Part shown: positions 1 to 7,934 of the stretch, in pieces | Position numbering within the stretch: position 1 is the first letter of the stretch | How the letters are laid out: the number at the start of each line of letters is the position of its first letter | Assembly: GCA_020249465.1 (NCBI GenBank) | Contig: JADCFP010000021.1 | Coordinates: 1-40,802, forward strand | Origin: Roseomonas sp. | GTDB lineage: Bacteria; Pseudomonadota; Alphaproteobacteria; Acetobacterales; Acetobacteraceae | Length of the DNA stretch: 40,802 nt | Direction: 5' to 3' | Made by a program: the position numbers and the translations under genes | The notes under the pieces: generated by a model | Told to the model about the DNA's origin: nothing | Seen by the model: the letters and a program-made list of their open reading frames with translations, nothing else | Database searches by the model: none

Positions 1-44
1 AGGCCAAAGCCCGCGCGCAACGCAAGCCCGATCAGAAAATTCAT
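1..44 (-). CDS. Probable lipid A very-long-chain acyltransferase (LpxXL-like), N-terminus only
   Basis: An ATG at 44 on the minus strand opens a frame that runs off the window edge, giving MNFLIGLALRAGFG. It begins 19 bp after the stop of the upstream dehydrogenase, in the same direction. The 14 hydrophobic residues fit the N-terminal membrane anchor of an acyltransferase but do not prove it. The assignment rests on position: in rhizobia the order acpXL, fabZ, fabF2, fabF1, adh ends in lpxXL, the enzyme that moves the C28 hydroxy-acyl chain from AcpXL to lipid A. The function is therefore an inference from synteny, and any membrane protein would fit the sequence seen. Confidence 0.5.
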   Translation of the reverse strand, partial: MNFLIGLALRAGFG

Positions 45-63
45 CCGTGTTTCGCGGCGCGCT

Positions 64-1089
64 TCACAACGTCACCACGATCTTGCCGAAGACGCGGCGG
101 CTTTCCAGCCGCTCAAGCCCTTCCGAGAAACGCTCCAAAGGCACCACCGTATCCAGCACCGGCAGTATGCCACGCGCCATTTTCGCATAGCCATCGGCAA
201 TATTGCGCATGGAAGCGCCAAAGGACCCGAAGATGCGGAGCTGACGCTGAAACAGCATCATCAGATTGGTTTCCGCCGAAACGCCGGATGTGGACCCGCA
301 GGTCACCAACCGCCCACCCATCTTGAGCGAGAGCAAGCTGCCAGACCAGGTGGAAGCGCCGACATGTTCAAACACCACATCCACGCCACGCTTGCCGGTG
401 ACACGCCGCGCCACGGTCGGGAAATTCTGCGTCGAGTAATTCACCACATGATCCGCGCCCAAAGCCTTGGCCTTGGCGCATTTCTCATCATCCCCGGCGG
501 TCGCGATGACGGTGCAGCCCAAATCTTTCGCGATGCGCACCGCCACCGTGCCAATACCGGAACCGGCGGCATGAATCAGGATGGTCTCGCCCGCTTCCAA
601 TTTCGCATTGTCGAACAGCATGTGCTCAACGGTGGAAAAGGTGATCGGCCCGCAAGCGGCATCTTCGAAGGAAAGCCCATCCGGCACGCGCACCAGAAGC
701 CGCGCATCCTGGTTCATCAGCTCCTGCGCGAAGCCATCCAAATGAAAACCCTTCACGCCGCCAACATCTTCGCAAAGATTATCCCGCCCTTCACGGCACG
801 CCTTGCACACACCGCAGGTTGCGGCACCATAGGGCGCGACGTGATCGCCAATTTTCCAGCCTGTCACGCCGGAACCAACCGCGACAATCTCTCCGACCGC
901 TTCCGCGCCCACCGTCAGCGGCAGATTGCGCTTGGCGAAGGCCATGCCGCGAAAGCCCCAGACATCAATATGGTTCAACGCGACGGCGCGAATACGAATC
1001 TGCACCTCATGCGCGGCGGGTGGCGGCGGCGGCGCCACGTTTTCCAGCCGCAGATCACGATCCCCATGCAGGCGAAGCGCACGCATCAT
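64..1089 (-). CDS. Zinc-binding MDR-family dehydrogenase of the acpXL cluster (adh2-like)
   Basis: A 341-residue medium-chain dehydrogenase/reductase of normal length. The structural zinc lobe is intact (Cys92, Cys95, Cys98, Cys106), and a nucleotide-binding loop AGSGIGT lies at about 175-181. The GHE motif that normally supplies the catalytic zinc histidine reads GAE at 61-63, so it may act as a quinone-oxidoreductase or enoyl-reductase-like enzyme without catalytic zinc; this is inference. The start at 1089 overlaps the ketosynthase stop by 4 bp (ATGA), which implies translational coupling. Rhizobial acpXL loci carry a dehydrogenase at the same place, thought to take part in building the very-long-chain hydroxy fatty acid of lipid A. 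The exact reaction cannot be read from sequence. Confidence 0.85.
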   Translation of the reverse strand: MMRALRLHGDRDLRLENVAPPPPPAAHEVQIRIRAVALNHIDVWGFRGMAFAKRNLPLTVGAEAVGEIVAVGSGVTGWKIGDHVAPYGAATCGVCKACREGRDNLCEDVGGVKGFHLDGFAQELMNQDARLLVRVPDGLSFEDAACGPITFSTVEHMLFDNAKLEAGETILIHAAGSGIGTVAVRIAKDLGCTVIATAGDDEKCAKAKALGADHVVNYSTQNFPTVARRVTGKRGVDVVFEHVGASTWSGSLLSLKMGGRLVTCGSTSGVSAETNLMMLFQRQLRIFGSFGASMRNIADGYAKMARGILPVLDTVVPLERFSEGLERLESRRVFGKIVVTL

Positions 1090-2345
1090 GGCGCGGCACT
1101 CAGCACCAGGCAGACATTCTGCCCGCCAAAGCCGAAGGAATTGGACAGCACATGGCGCAAGCCCGAAACCCGCCGCGCCTCATTCGGCACCACATCCAGC
1201 CCAAGGGTCGGGTCGGGCTCCACATGATTGATGGTGGGCGGAAGGATCTGATCGCGCAGCGTCAGCAGGCTGAAGGCCGCTTCAATCGCCCCAGCCGCAG
1301 AAAGCGTATGGCCGATCATGGATTTATTGGAGGATATCGGCGGCGGCGCATCACCAAATACGGCGCGCATGCCAAGCGCTTCCATCTTGTCATTCTCCGG
1401 CGTGCTGGTGCCATGGGCATTCACATAGCCGATATCGCCAGGCTGCAAGCCGGCATCGGCAATGGCGTTCCGCATGGCGCCAATGATGGATGACCCATCG
1501 GGGTTCGATCGCGTGCGGTGGAAATTATCCGCCCTTTCGCCACAGCCACTCACCAAGCCAATCACTGTGGCACCACGTGCGCGAGCATGGTCCAGATCTT
1601 CCAGGATCAGTGCTGCCGCGCCTTCGCTCATCACGAAACCATCACGGGATTTCTCAAAGGGGCGCGATGCCTTGGTGGGGTCTTCATTGCGTGACGATAG
1701 CGCGGAGAGCAGCGAAAACCGGATCACCGCTTCCGGCTGCACCGATCCATCCGTGCCAAGCGCAATGGCGGATTTCGCCTCACCGCGCTGGATAGCTTCA
1801 ACACCCAGCTGAATGGCGGAAGCCCCGGTAGCGCAGGCGGTGGTAATGGCAATTGGCGCACCCTTGGTGCCAAAGCGCAAAGCGAGCCTTTCGCCGACAC
1901 CGCCATACAAAAACGTCTCATACAAATCGCGCTGACCGATACTCGCCACCGAAAGCGCGGCATGGCCATTGCCACCCGCACGCCGGGCGAGTGCCACACG
2001 CTGCGGCCATTCCATCTCCACAGGCGGCATGCCGAGCATGAGGGGCCCATCAAAGGCGCCTTCCTTCATGCCCGCCGCAACAAGCGCTTCCGCAATCGCG
2101 GCCGCGGCCATGCGTTCCACGCGCACCGGGGCGGGCACGGGTTCGCCGCCCGCGATTTCTTCCGGCAAATCCACCGTGCCGGCCATGGTGGTTTTCAGAT
2201 GATCGGTCGCGAAACGGCGAATGCGCGTAATGCCGGAAGTGCCCGCCAGAAGCGCCGCCCAATTCTTATCCAAGCCCCAGCCGAGTGGACTCACCAGCCC
2301 AATCCCCGTCACCGCCACCAAAGGGCGGCCCAGATGATCCTTCAT
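1086..2345 (-). CDS. Beta-ketoacyl-ACP synthase, catalytically complete (FabF1XL-like)
   Basis: A 419-residue KAS II/FabF-type condensing enzyme with the full thiolase-fold catalytic set: nucleophile Cys171 in TTACATG, His311 in VNAHGTST, and Lys341/His346 in SSNKSMIGH. It would condense malonyl-ACP with an acyl-ACP in the cytoplasm. It lies directly after a second, degenerate ketosynthase (4-bp overlap at 2342-2345) and before the MDR dehydrogenase. In this context it probably elongates acyl chains held on the special carrier AcpXL rather than doing bulk fatty-acid synthesis. It matches the fabF1 position in the rhizobial lipid A VLCFA cluster. The family is certain; the specific role is inferred from context. 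Confidence 0.92.
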   Translation of the reverse strand: MKDHLGRPLVAVTGIGLVSPLGWGLDKNWAALLAGTSGITRIRRFATDHLKTTMAGTVDLPEEIAGGEPVPAPVRVERMAAAAIAEALVAAGMKEGAFDGPLMLGMPPVEMEWPQRVALARRAGGNGHAALSVASIGQRDLYETFLYGGVGERLALRFGTKGAPIAITTACATGASAIQLGVEAIQRGEAKSAIALGTDGSVQPEAVIRFSLLSALSSRNEDPTKASRPFEKSRDGFVMSEGAAALILEDLDHARARGATVIGLVSGCGERADNFHRTRSNPDGSSIIGAMRNAIADAGLQPGDIGYVNAHGTSTPENDKMEALGMRAVFGDAPPPISSNKSMIGHTLSAAGAIEAAFSLLTLRDQILPPTINHVEPDPTLGLDVVPNEARRVSGLRHVLSNSFGFGGQNVCLVLSAAP

Positions 2346-3517
2346 GGCGCTTTCTCCAGCAGGGCAAGCGCTTCACCACGCCATTGGCCGAAGCCGGTCA
2401 CCAGAATGCGCTCCACCGCGCCATCGCCCTTATCAGCGGGGTCCATCGCGGGATAAAAACCACCGCGCGAAAGCGCGAGTGCCGCGAGCGCAACATTGGC
2501 CGGAAAGCTTGCTTCCACCCCATGCCCAAGCAGCGAAGCGCTGCGCCGTACCGGCACGCTGCCAAGTCCCGATAGGAAGGCTTCTTCTTCAACGCGGGCT
2601 TCCGCCACGCCGGTCATGCCGGAAATCACGCCAAGCCCGGCCTGGGGTGCGGCCATCCCCTGCCAAAGCGCCTTGGCTGCTGCGGCGCTGCCACCACCGC
2701 TGCGCTGATGCGCCGCATCGCTCGCAATGCCACCAATCCGCGCCAGAGCCGTGGCGCCGCGTGCGCGGGCATGCTCTGCCGTTTCCAAAACCAGAAACGC
2801 CGCCATGGCGCCCAGGATCAAACCGCCCGCATCGCCACGCGCGGAAACCGGCGCGTAATCGCCCTGCCATAGCACGCCACCCGGTGCATAAAGTAGCACC
2901 ATATCCCAGCGCTGAGACGCAAAAGCGCCGCCCACCAAGGCAATCTCGCCGCGCCCTTCCGCCAGGCGCGCGGCGGCGATGCGGATCGCGTCCGCCGCCG
3001 CTTCCTCTTCGCCCATCAGCGTGCGCGATGATCCCGTCACGCCATGCACGATCGAGATATTGCCCGCGAGCAGATTGGAAAGCTGCGCCAGGAAAAGCGT
3101 GGGCCGCAATTCAGTCGCCAGCTTTTCATTGAGCAGCGCGCCGGAGGTTTCCGGCGTGGCGCCTGTGAGTGCGGCCGTCATCGCCTCATCTACCGCGATG
3201 TCGCGTTCGCCACCGCCGGCGGCCACCACCAGATGCATATCGGCAACCAGGCCGCGCGCCCCGGCATGGTCAATCGCAAGCCCAGCCGCATAGGTGCCAA
3301 GCCGCTGCCAGGGTTCCATCTGGCGCTGATCACTCTTTTTCGGGATTTGCGCATCAAGGCTGAGCGCGGGCAGTGGATGCACCGGAAAGGGCGCGAAGCT
3401 TGCTGCATCCACCACAGGCTTGGCGCCCTTGGTCAGTGCTTCCCAATGCGCCTCAGGCCCCTCACCCAGGGAGGATACCAAACCAATCCCGGTAATGACG
3501 ACATCGCGCCTTGTCAT
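2342..3517 (-). CDS. Degenerate beta-ketoacyl synthase, chain-length-factor-like (FabF2XL-like)
   Basis: A 391-residue ketosynthase-fold protein. The N-terminus VVITGIGLVSSLGEG and the C-terminal SLLGH motif are typical of the family. At the nucleophile position, ISIATAC in FabF, it reads ISIVHGV, so Val160 replaces Cys. The VNAHGT histidine is replaced within ISGMTGV. Only the last active-site histidine survives. Loss of the Cys alongside a complete partner is the arrangement of KS-beta/chain length factors in type II polyketide synthases, so it may be the non-catalytic half of a heterodimer with the 1086-2345 protein; this is inference. It overlaps both neighbours by 4 bp, giving tight coupling and suggesting fixed stoichiometry. 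Confidence 0.85.
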   Translation of the reverse strand: MTRRDVVITGIGLVSSLGEGPEAHWEALTKGAKPVVDAASFAPFPVHPLPALSLDAQIPKKSDQRQMEPWQRLGTYAAGLAIDHAGARGLVADMHLVVAAGGGERDIAVDEAMTAALTGATPETSGALLNEKLATELRPTLFLAQLSNLLAGNISIVHGVTGSSRTLMGEEEAAADAIRIAAARLAEGRGEIALVGGAFASQRWDMVLLYAPGGVLWQGDYAPVSARGDAGGLILGAMAAFLVLETAEHARARGATALARIGGIASDAAHQRSGGGSAAAAKALWQGMAAPQAGLGVISGMTGVAEARVEEEAFLSGLGSVPVRRSASLLGHGVEASFPANVALAALALSRGGFYPAMDPADKGDGAVERILVTGFGQWRGEALALLEKAP

Positions 3518-3960
3518 AGCAGCCCCAATTCCCGGCCCCGTCCGCGCATGGCTTCCGCCAATTCCGGCGCGGGGTAATCCATGATGCGGAAGGTCAGTTC
3601 CGCATCGGTGATGCGCTTGCCATCGGCTTCAATCCGCGCCTCGGTCACCGCAAAGCCTGATCCGTCATGCAGGCGCTTGGCATGCACGCGCACTGCCGTG
3701 CCGGGGCCGATGAAGCTGCGGAACTTTGCTTCCTTTACCGCCATCAGAAAGGGCATGCGCGCAAAGCCCATCAGATCCAGCAGCAGCCAGCCGGAAGCCT
3801 GCGCCATGGTTTCCACCAATAGCACGCCAGGCATCAGCGGGTGGCCAGGGAAATGCCCTTCAAATACCGGGGAGGCATCCGGGATGCGGCTTTCCACAAT
3901 GATGGCATCGCCTTCGCGCGCTGCCACCCGATCTATCATCTGGAAATATTCCAGGCGCAT
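3514..3960 (-). CDS. 3-hydroxyacyl-ACP dehydratase, FabZ-like hotdog protein
   Basis: A 148-residue single hotdog domain of normal FabZ length. The signature GHFPGHPLMPGVLLVETMAQ contains the catalytic His36 and Glu50. FabZ enzymes dehydrate 3-hydroxyacyl-ACP to trans-2-enoyl-ACP in the cytoplasm. The gene is second in the operon, 47 bp after acpXL and overlapping the degenerate ketosynthase by 4 bp, so the likely substrate is acyl-AcpXL on the way to the very long chain hydroxy acid of lipid A. That specificity comes from synteny with rhizobial acpXL loci, not from visible residues. Confidence 0.9.
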   Translation of the reverse strand: MRLEYFQMIDRVAAREGDAIIVESRIPDASPVFEGHFPGHPLMPGVLLVETMAQASGWLLLDLMGFARMPFLMAVKEAKFRSFIGPGTAVRVHAKRLHDGSGFAVTEARIEADGKRITDAELTFRIMDYPAPELAEAMRGRGRELGLL

Positions 3961-4007
3961 CGCGTCAGGGATCCGTGGTTTCGGTGGCGCGTGGCTTGGG
4001 TATGGGG

Positions 4008-4289
4008 TCAGCCGGCCTTGGCCGCAACCAGCTCATCCACACGTTCGGCCAGGTTCTTCATGACGAAGTATTTTTCCGCCGGCGCATTGCCCGCATTCAC
4101 TTCCTGCGTCCAGGCTTCCACCGGCACCTTGATGCCGAAGGCCTTGTCAATGGCGAAGACAATATCCAGGAAGTCCAGGCTATCAATGCCAAGATCATTG
4201 ATCACATGGCTATCGGGCAGGATCTTATCCCGCGGGACTTCGCTGTTTTCAGCGATGATATCGGCGATACGGTCGAAGGACGAGGCCAT
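4008..4289 (-). CDS. acpXL: Acyl carrier protein AcpXL
   Basis: A 93-residue acyl carrier protein. The phosphopantetheine attachment site is Ser37 in [11 protein letters not shown]. The stretch LDIVFAIDK followed by WTQEVN is, from memory, nearly the same as rhizobial AcpXL, and the length matches (about 92 residues, longer than AcpP). The start at 4289 is preferred over an upstream in-frame start because GGAGGG stands 8 bases before it. AcpXL carries the very-long-chain hydroxy fatty acid (27-hydroxyoctacosanoate in rhizobia) during synthesis and transfer to lipid A. It is the first gene of a six-gene operon that contains matching dehydratase, ketosynthases and reductase. The C28 chain length is known for rhizobia and only inferred here. 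Confidence 0.92.
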   Translation of the reverse strand: MASSFDRIADIIAENSEVPRDKILPDSHVINDLGIDSLDFLDIVFAIDKAFGIKVPVEAWTQEVNAGNAPAEKYFVMKNLAERVDELVAAKAG

Positions 4290-4333
4290 GCGAGGCCCTC
4301 CATGCAGAATCAGGAGTGAAGGATCGGAGGGCT

Positions 4334-4357
4334 CTTTGGCCCGAAAGGGGGCCAAAG
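4334..4357 (-). terminator. Hairpin between the copper cluster and acpXL
   Basis: A perfect 9-bp inverted repeat, CTTTGGCCC and GGGCCAAAG with a 6-base loop, lies 31 bases past the end of the PCuAC gene and 45 bases before acpXL. No T-run follows on the minus strand, so it may be a Rho-assisted terminator for the copper operon or a leader hairpin of acpXL. The structure is certain; the function is a guess. Confidence 0.45.
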
Positions 4358-4387
4358 GCAAGCTAAGCCTGTCTGAAGGCCGCCCGA

Positions 4388-4855
4388 TCAGTGGGCGTGG
4401 CCGCGCGCCCCGGCGGCTTCGACACTCAGGCTCACCTGCACCTCCCCCGCCCGTTCAAAGCGCAGCGTCAGCGGCACCGTGGCCCCCTGGCGCAGCGGCT
4501 CATTCAGCCCGATCAGCATGATATGCAGCCCGCCAGGGCGAAGATGCACGGTCTGGCCGGGCGGAATCGGGATATCCGCGACGGGGCGCATGCGCATGAC
4601 ATCGCCTTCCCGGATATGGGTATGGAGTTCCACCACGCGCGCGGCCGGGCTGGCGGCGGAGACCAGCCGATCAGGCGCGGCGCCATTATTGCGCAGCGTC
4701 AGGAAGCCCGCGCCATTGGCATTGGCCCCGGCGGCGCGGGTCCAGGGATGGCCGATGGTAACATCACCCTTGGTGACATCATGATGCGCCAGCGCCGCGG
4801 AGGCCGGCAGGGCCAGGATCAGGGCGCCAAGGGCGCGGCGGTTCAAATAGGACAT
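4388..4855 (-). CDS. Periplasmic copper(I) chaperone of the PCuAC family
   Basis: A 155-residue secreted protein. A signal peptide spans about residues 1-23 and ends ASAALA before His24. The copper site is a textbook H-x10-M-x21-H-x-M: His78, Met89, His111, Met113. PCuAC proteins hold Cu(I) in the periplasm and deliver it to cytochrome oxidase, often with Sco. The C-terminus RGHAH adds possible ligands. The start at 4855 is set by AAGGAAAA upstream and by the signal peptide; a longer frame reading through the previous gene is unlikely. It is the last gene of a minus-strand run that includes YcnI and a TonB receptor, supporting copper acquisition or metallation. Confidence 0.92.
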   Translation of the reverse strand: MSYLNRRALGALILALPASAALAHHDVTKGDVTIGHPWTRAAGANANGAGFLTLRNNGAAPDRLVSAASPAARVVELHTHIREGDVMRMRPVADIPIPPGQTVHLRPGGLHIMLIGLNEPLRQGATVPLTLRFERAGEVQVSLSVEAAGARGHAH

Positions 4856-4880
4856 GAGATTTTCCTTCTTTTCAAGGCTT

Positions 4881-5246
4881 TCAGCCGCGCGGCGCGGGGG
4901 CAATGCCGCCCAGCCTTTGCAGCGTGATGGGCGGCGGGGCCAGGCCCAGCCGGGCTTCGAGATGGCCAACCAGCCGCATAATGCCGACGGCTTCGCGCGC
5001 ACCCTGGGCGGGGTCCCCAGTTTCGCAGGCGTCCCCGGCGCGGGCCAGTGCTGCCGCCAGGGTGGCTTTTTCCGTGGGCGGGAGTTGCGCCATGATCGCT
5101 TCCGCCGCAGCGCGGGTCGGGTGGAGCGCGCCCAGGCAAATCGTGGTCATTTCCGCATTGATCGCTTCCATATCGCAGGCGCGCGCCAAAGGGGGTGCGG
5201 CCAGCAGTAGCGCGAAAAGCGGCAGGGTTTTCAGCATGGGGTGCAT
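4881..5246 (-). CDS. Small secreted protein of unknown family in the copper cluster
   Basis: A 121-residue protein that I do not recognise. It has a clear signal peptide (hydrophobic residues about 5-20, likely cleavage after ARA, leaving Cys24 near the mature N-terminus). Three cysteines remain (24, 37, 74), and the rest is predicted mostly helical and Ala-rich with a few methionines. It starts 3 bp after the YcnI stop, with GGAGG inside the end of the YcnI gene, and is followed after 25 bp by PCuAC. The position between two copper proteins suggests a periplasmic helper in copper handling. That is inference, since there is no classical copper motif beyond the cysteines. Confidence 0.75.
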   Translation of the reverse strand: MHPMLKTLPLFALLLAAPPLARACDMEAINAEMTTICLGALHPTRAAAEAIMAQLPPTEKATLAAALARAGDACETGDPAQGAREAVGIMRLVGHLEARLGLAPPPITLQRLGGIAPAPRG

Positions 5247-5249
5247 GGG

Positions 5250-5774
5250 TCAATGGCCTCCGGCAGTGCGGGGTGGGGTCAGGCGGAGTGAGGGCGCGGG
5301 GTAGCGGTAATCGGTGGTCCGGCGCCCGGCTTCGGGAATTTCAGTCCAGGCGGCGATGCCGCCGCCATCGCAATGCTGCACGGTGGGCAGCCAGATGGTT
5401 TCATCCGGGCGGTTCGGCGTGCGCATGGCGATGACAAACTCATCATAATATTCATTGGGCAGCGGGCCGCCTTCCCAGACAATCTGCGTGATCGCGTGGG
5501 TGATCATGCCGCCATGGCCATCGGAAACCGGGGTGGCCAGAGGTTGGCGGGTGATGGAAATGCGCCAGCCGGCCTTCGGCATGGGCCGCGCGACGGTGGT
5601 GCCTTCCGGCAGCGTGACGGTCACGCGGATGGTGGCCTGCTGGCCGCAGCCATGCGGCACACGAAACGCCGCGCGCAAATAGCCATTGGCCTGCGCTTGA
5701 GGCGGGTCAATGGTGACATGCGCTGCCACCGGGGTGGCGCAAAGCAGCGCGGCAAGAACAAGAAGCTTTTTCAT
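5250..5774 (-). CDS. YcnI/DUF1775-family periplasmic copper-binding protein
   Basis: A 174-residue secreted protein. The signal peptide ends PVAA, so the mature protein would begin with His19 (HVTIDPP). An N-terminal histidine is the copper ligand in characterised YcnI proteins. The alphaproteobacterial feature VPHGCG is present at about 39-44. YcnI proteins bind Cu(II) outside the cytoplasmic membrane and are genetically linked to copper import and to PCuAC, as here. The start at 5774 (GAAGGAAA upstream) is chosen because a longer frame would run deep into the receptor gene and would lack a signal peptide. It lies 16 bp after the TonB receptor stop and 3 bp before the next gene. Confidence 0.92.
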   Translation of the reverse strand: MKKLLVLAALLCATPVAAHVTIDPPQAQANGYLRAAFRVPHGCGQQATIRVTVTLPEGTTVARPMPKAGWRISITRQPLATPVSDGHGGMITHAITQIVWEGGPLPNEYYDEFVIAMRTPNRPDETIWLPTVQHCDGGGIAAWTEIPEAGRRTTDYRYPAPSLRLTPPRTAGGH

Positions 5775-5790
5775 GATGCGTTGCTTTCCT

Positions 5791-7875
5791 TCAGAAACGA
5801 TATTGCAGGCCGGCAAAAACGCTGCGCCCCGTGCCGGGTTCGTAAAGCGCGGAATTCGGCGTAGCTGTCGCCGCAACAGAGGCCGAGGCGATGTAGCGCG
5901 TATCAGCCAGGTTGCGCGCTTCCAGAAAGGCTGAAAGCCCGTTTTCGAAATCCCAACCGGCGCGCAACCCAAACAGCACATAGCTATCGGTCTTTTGTGT
6001 ATTGGCATTGTCCACGTAATAGGCTTGCGGTACCCAATCCGTGGTCGGCCCGAACCAGGCGCCAGAGGGGTGGCGGTAGCGCATCTCTGCCCGGAACAAA
6101 TGCCGCGGCACGCCGGGGAGTTCATTGTCCTTGAAGGTGGCATCACCATCAAAGCGGAAATCGCTGAAGGTATAGGCGGGGCGGAAGCTCAGCCCATCTC
6201 CCTTCGTGCCGATATCGCGTAGGAATACCCAATCCGCCCCGGCTTCGATGCCCTGATGGATGGTGCGGTCCAGATTGCGCGCCTGATTCATACTGGCGCC
6301 CACATTCTGCAACTGGATTTCATCGCGCAGGCGGGAATGATAGGCCGCAACTTCCCAGGTGATATCGCCGCGCTTGCCGCGAGAGCCGATTTCCAATGTT
6401 GCGCTGCGCTGCGCGTCCAGCAGGGAAAAGCCGCCAGCCGTTGTAAGTGGCGTCAGGTCAGAAAGCGTCGGCGGTTCGGTTGTCCAGGACAGGTTGCCGA
6501 AAACCTGCGCGCCTTCCGCCGCCTGCCAAAGCACGCCAAAGCGGGGATTGATCCAGGTCCAATCCCCGCTGCCGGAGTTATTGCCATCAGCAAGGAAGCT
6601 GTCTTCGCTTTCGCGCGTGGCCTTGCCGCCGGAAGCACCAGCGATCAGCGCAAGCCCTGAGACCACCTCCAGGCTGTTTTCCAGATAGGCATCAAGATTC
6701 GTGGCCCGATCAATGGAATTCGCCGTCATGACGCCCGGGTGCCCACCCACATTGGTGAAGCGCCGGGCACGAATGCGCCCTGAACCAGCATTGGCGCCCA
6801 TGATGGTGCGGTTTTCCATGCCAGCGACCTGCCGTTCCAGTGTCACGCGGGCAAAGCCGGAAACATCCGCCGTGCGCTGGTCAATATACTGGAAGATCGG
6901 GTGATCCAATTCGCGATTGACGAAACCTCCGCCCGCTTCCACCAGCACGCCTTCTTCCGGGCGAATGGCGGTGACGGTGCCAATGCGCGTCGCTTCCAGA
7001 TTGCGCATGTAATTGCCGACCAAATTCGCGTTGGCCGCCGCGCGTGGATTATTCAGCGCCTGGCTGCGCGTCACCGCGCCCGGAATCTGCTGCCAGATAT
7101 TGTTATAGGCGATGAAAATGCGGGTTTCCGCATTATCCGCCCATTGCCAGCCGGTATTGCCATTCAGGCGATAGGCGCGCCCGGCGCTATGGTCCCGATA
7201 GCCTTCCTGGGTCATGCCGCTGAAGCTGGCCCAGGCATCATGCGCACCCTGCGCCCAGCCATGCGCCACCTGGCCACGCGCAAAGCCATATGAGCCACCT
7301 TCGCCGCGCAGGATGGTACCCGGCGCGGTGCGGCCTGTTGGTGTGATGAAATTCAACGCCCCGCCAAGCGTATTGGCGCCAAGCGCAAAGGCATTGGCGC
7401 CCCGCAGGACCTCAACCCGCTGGAAGGTCAGCGGGTCCAATTCCTGGAAATCCCCGCTGCCATCGGCCTGATTGACGGAAAGCCCATCCTGGAAAAGCCG
7501 CACGCCGCGCAAATGGAAATTGCGCGCGATGCCGGAACCGCGAATGGAAAGCCTGGAATCCTCGCCCCATTTCGGCTCGGCAAAGATGCCGGGGGTGTAT
7601 AGCAGCATGTCGCGAATGCTGGTCGCCCCCGCCCTTTCGAGGAAATCACTGGCCGGGACAATGGTGACATTGCCGGGGTTGCGGCGCGCTTCCTCGGCGG
7701 CTTGTTCATCGGATGGCCGGGTCAGGCTGCCCGCGATGGGGGCGGCGGTGACGATGGTGGGTGGCAGCGTGGCGCTGGGCGTGGCCGGGGGGCTGGTTTG
7801 CGCCTGTGCTGCAAAGGCGCTGGCCGCCAAGGCGGCCGCGGCGGCGAAAAGCCGCGCATGATGGGTGTGGAACAC
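5791..7875 (-). CDS. TonB-dependent outer-membrane receptor, probably for copper
   Basis: A 694-residue receptor. It has a signal peptide (about 1-25, ending AAQA), a plug domain at about 60-180 with the usual pattern RDMLLYTPGIF, SIRGSG, VEVLRGANA and LGGALNFITP, and a beta-barrel ending in an aromatic residue (FAGLQYRF). The start codon is GTG at 7873-7875, with AGGAGA 7 bases upstream. The fold resembles FecA/siderophore receptors. Because it is flanked by YcnI, PCuAC and a DUF2946-like protein, the more likely substrate is copper or a copper complex. No substrate residue can be identified by eye, so a ferric chelate remains possible. Confidence 0.92.
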   Translation of the reverse strand: MFHTHHARLFAAAAALAASAFAAQAQTSPPATPSATLPPTIVTAAPIAGSLTRPSDEQAAEEARRNPGNVTIVPASDFLERAGATSIRDMLLYTPGIFAEPKWGEDSRLSIRGSGIARNFHLRGVRLFQDGLSVNQADGSGDFQELDPLTFQRVEVLRGANAFALGANTLGGALNFITPTGRTAPGTILRGEGGSYGFARGQVAHGWAQGAHDAWASFSGMTQEGYRDHSAGRAYRLNGNTGWQWADNAETRIFIAYNNIWQQIPGAVTRSQALNNPRAAANANLVGNYMRNLEATRIGTVTAIRPEEGVLVEAGGGFVNRELDHPIFQYIDQRTADVSGFARVTLERQVAGMENRTIMGANAGSGRIRARRFTNVGGHPGVMTANSIDRATNLDAYLENSLEVVSGLALIAGASGGKATRESEDSFLADGNNSGSGDWTWINPRFGVLWQAAEGAQVFGNLSWTTEPPTLSDLTPLTTAGGFSLLDAQRSATLEIGSRGKRGDITWEVAAYHSRLRDEIQLQNVGASMNQARNLDRTIHQGIEAGADWVFLRDIGTKGDGLSFRPAYTFSDFRFDGDATFKDNELPGVPRHLFRAEMRYRHPSGAWFGPTTDWVPQAYYVDNANTQKTDSYVLFGLRAGWDFENGLSAFLEARNLADTRYIASASVAATATPNSALYEPGTGRSVFAGLQYRF

Positions 7876-7934
7876 GAAAAATCTCCTGAGGTCGAATAAC
7901 GGGACGGCTCTTGGCCGCCCGCATCCGGGCGGCC

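Noticed and set aside
364-1227. Overlapping plus-strand open frames opposite the lipid A operon
   Set aside because: High GC content gives long shadow frames. The minus-strand genes carry intact family motifs and ATGA overlaps.
4856-5002. N-terminal extension of PCuAC
   Set aside because: It would overlap the preceding gene in another frame and bury the signal peptide. The ATG at 4855 has a good site.
5250-6152. Longer version of the YcnI frame starting inside the TonB receptor gene
   Set aside because: The upstream part is the out-of-frame receptor sequence. The ATG at 5774 has a ribosome-binding site and gives a proper signal peptide.
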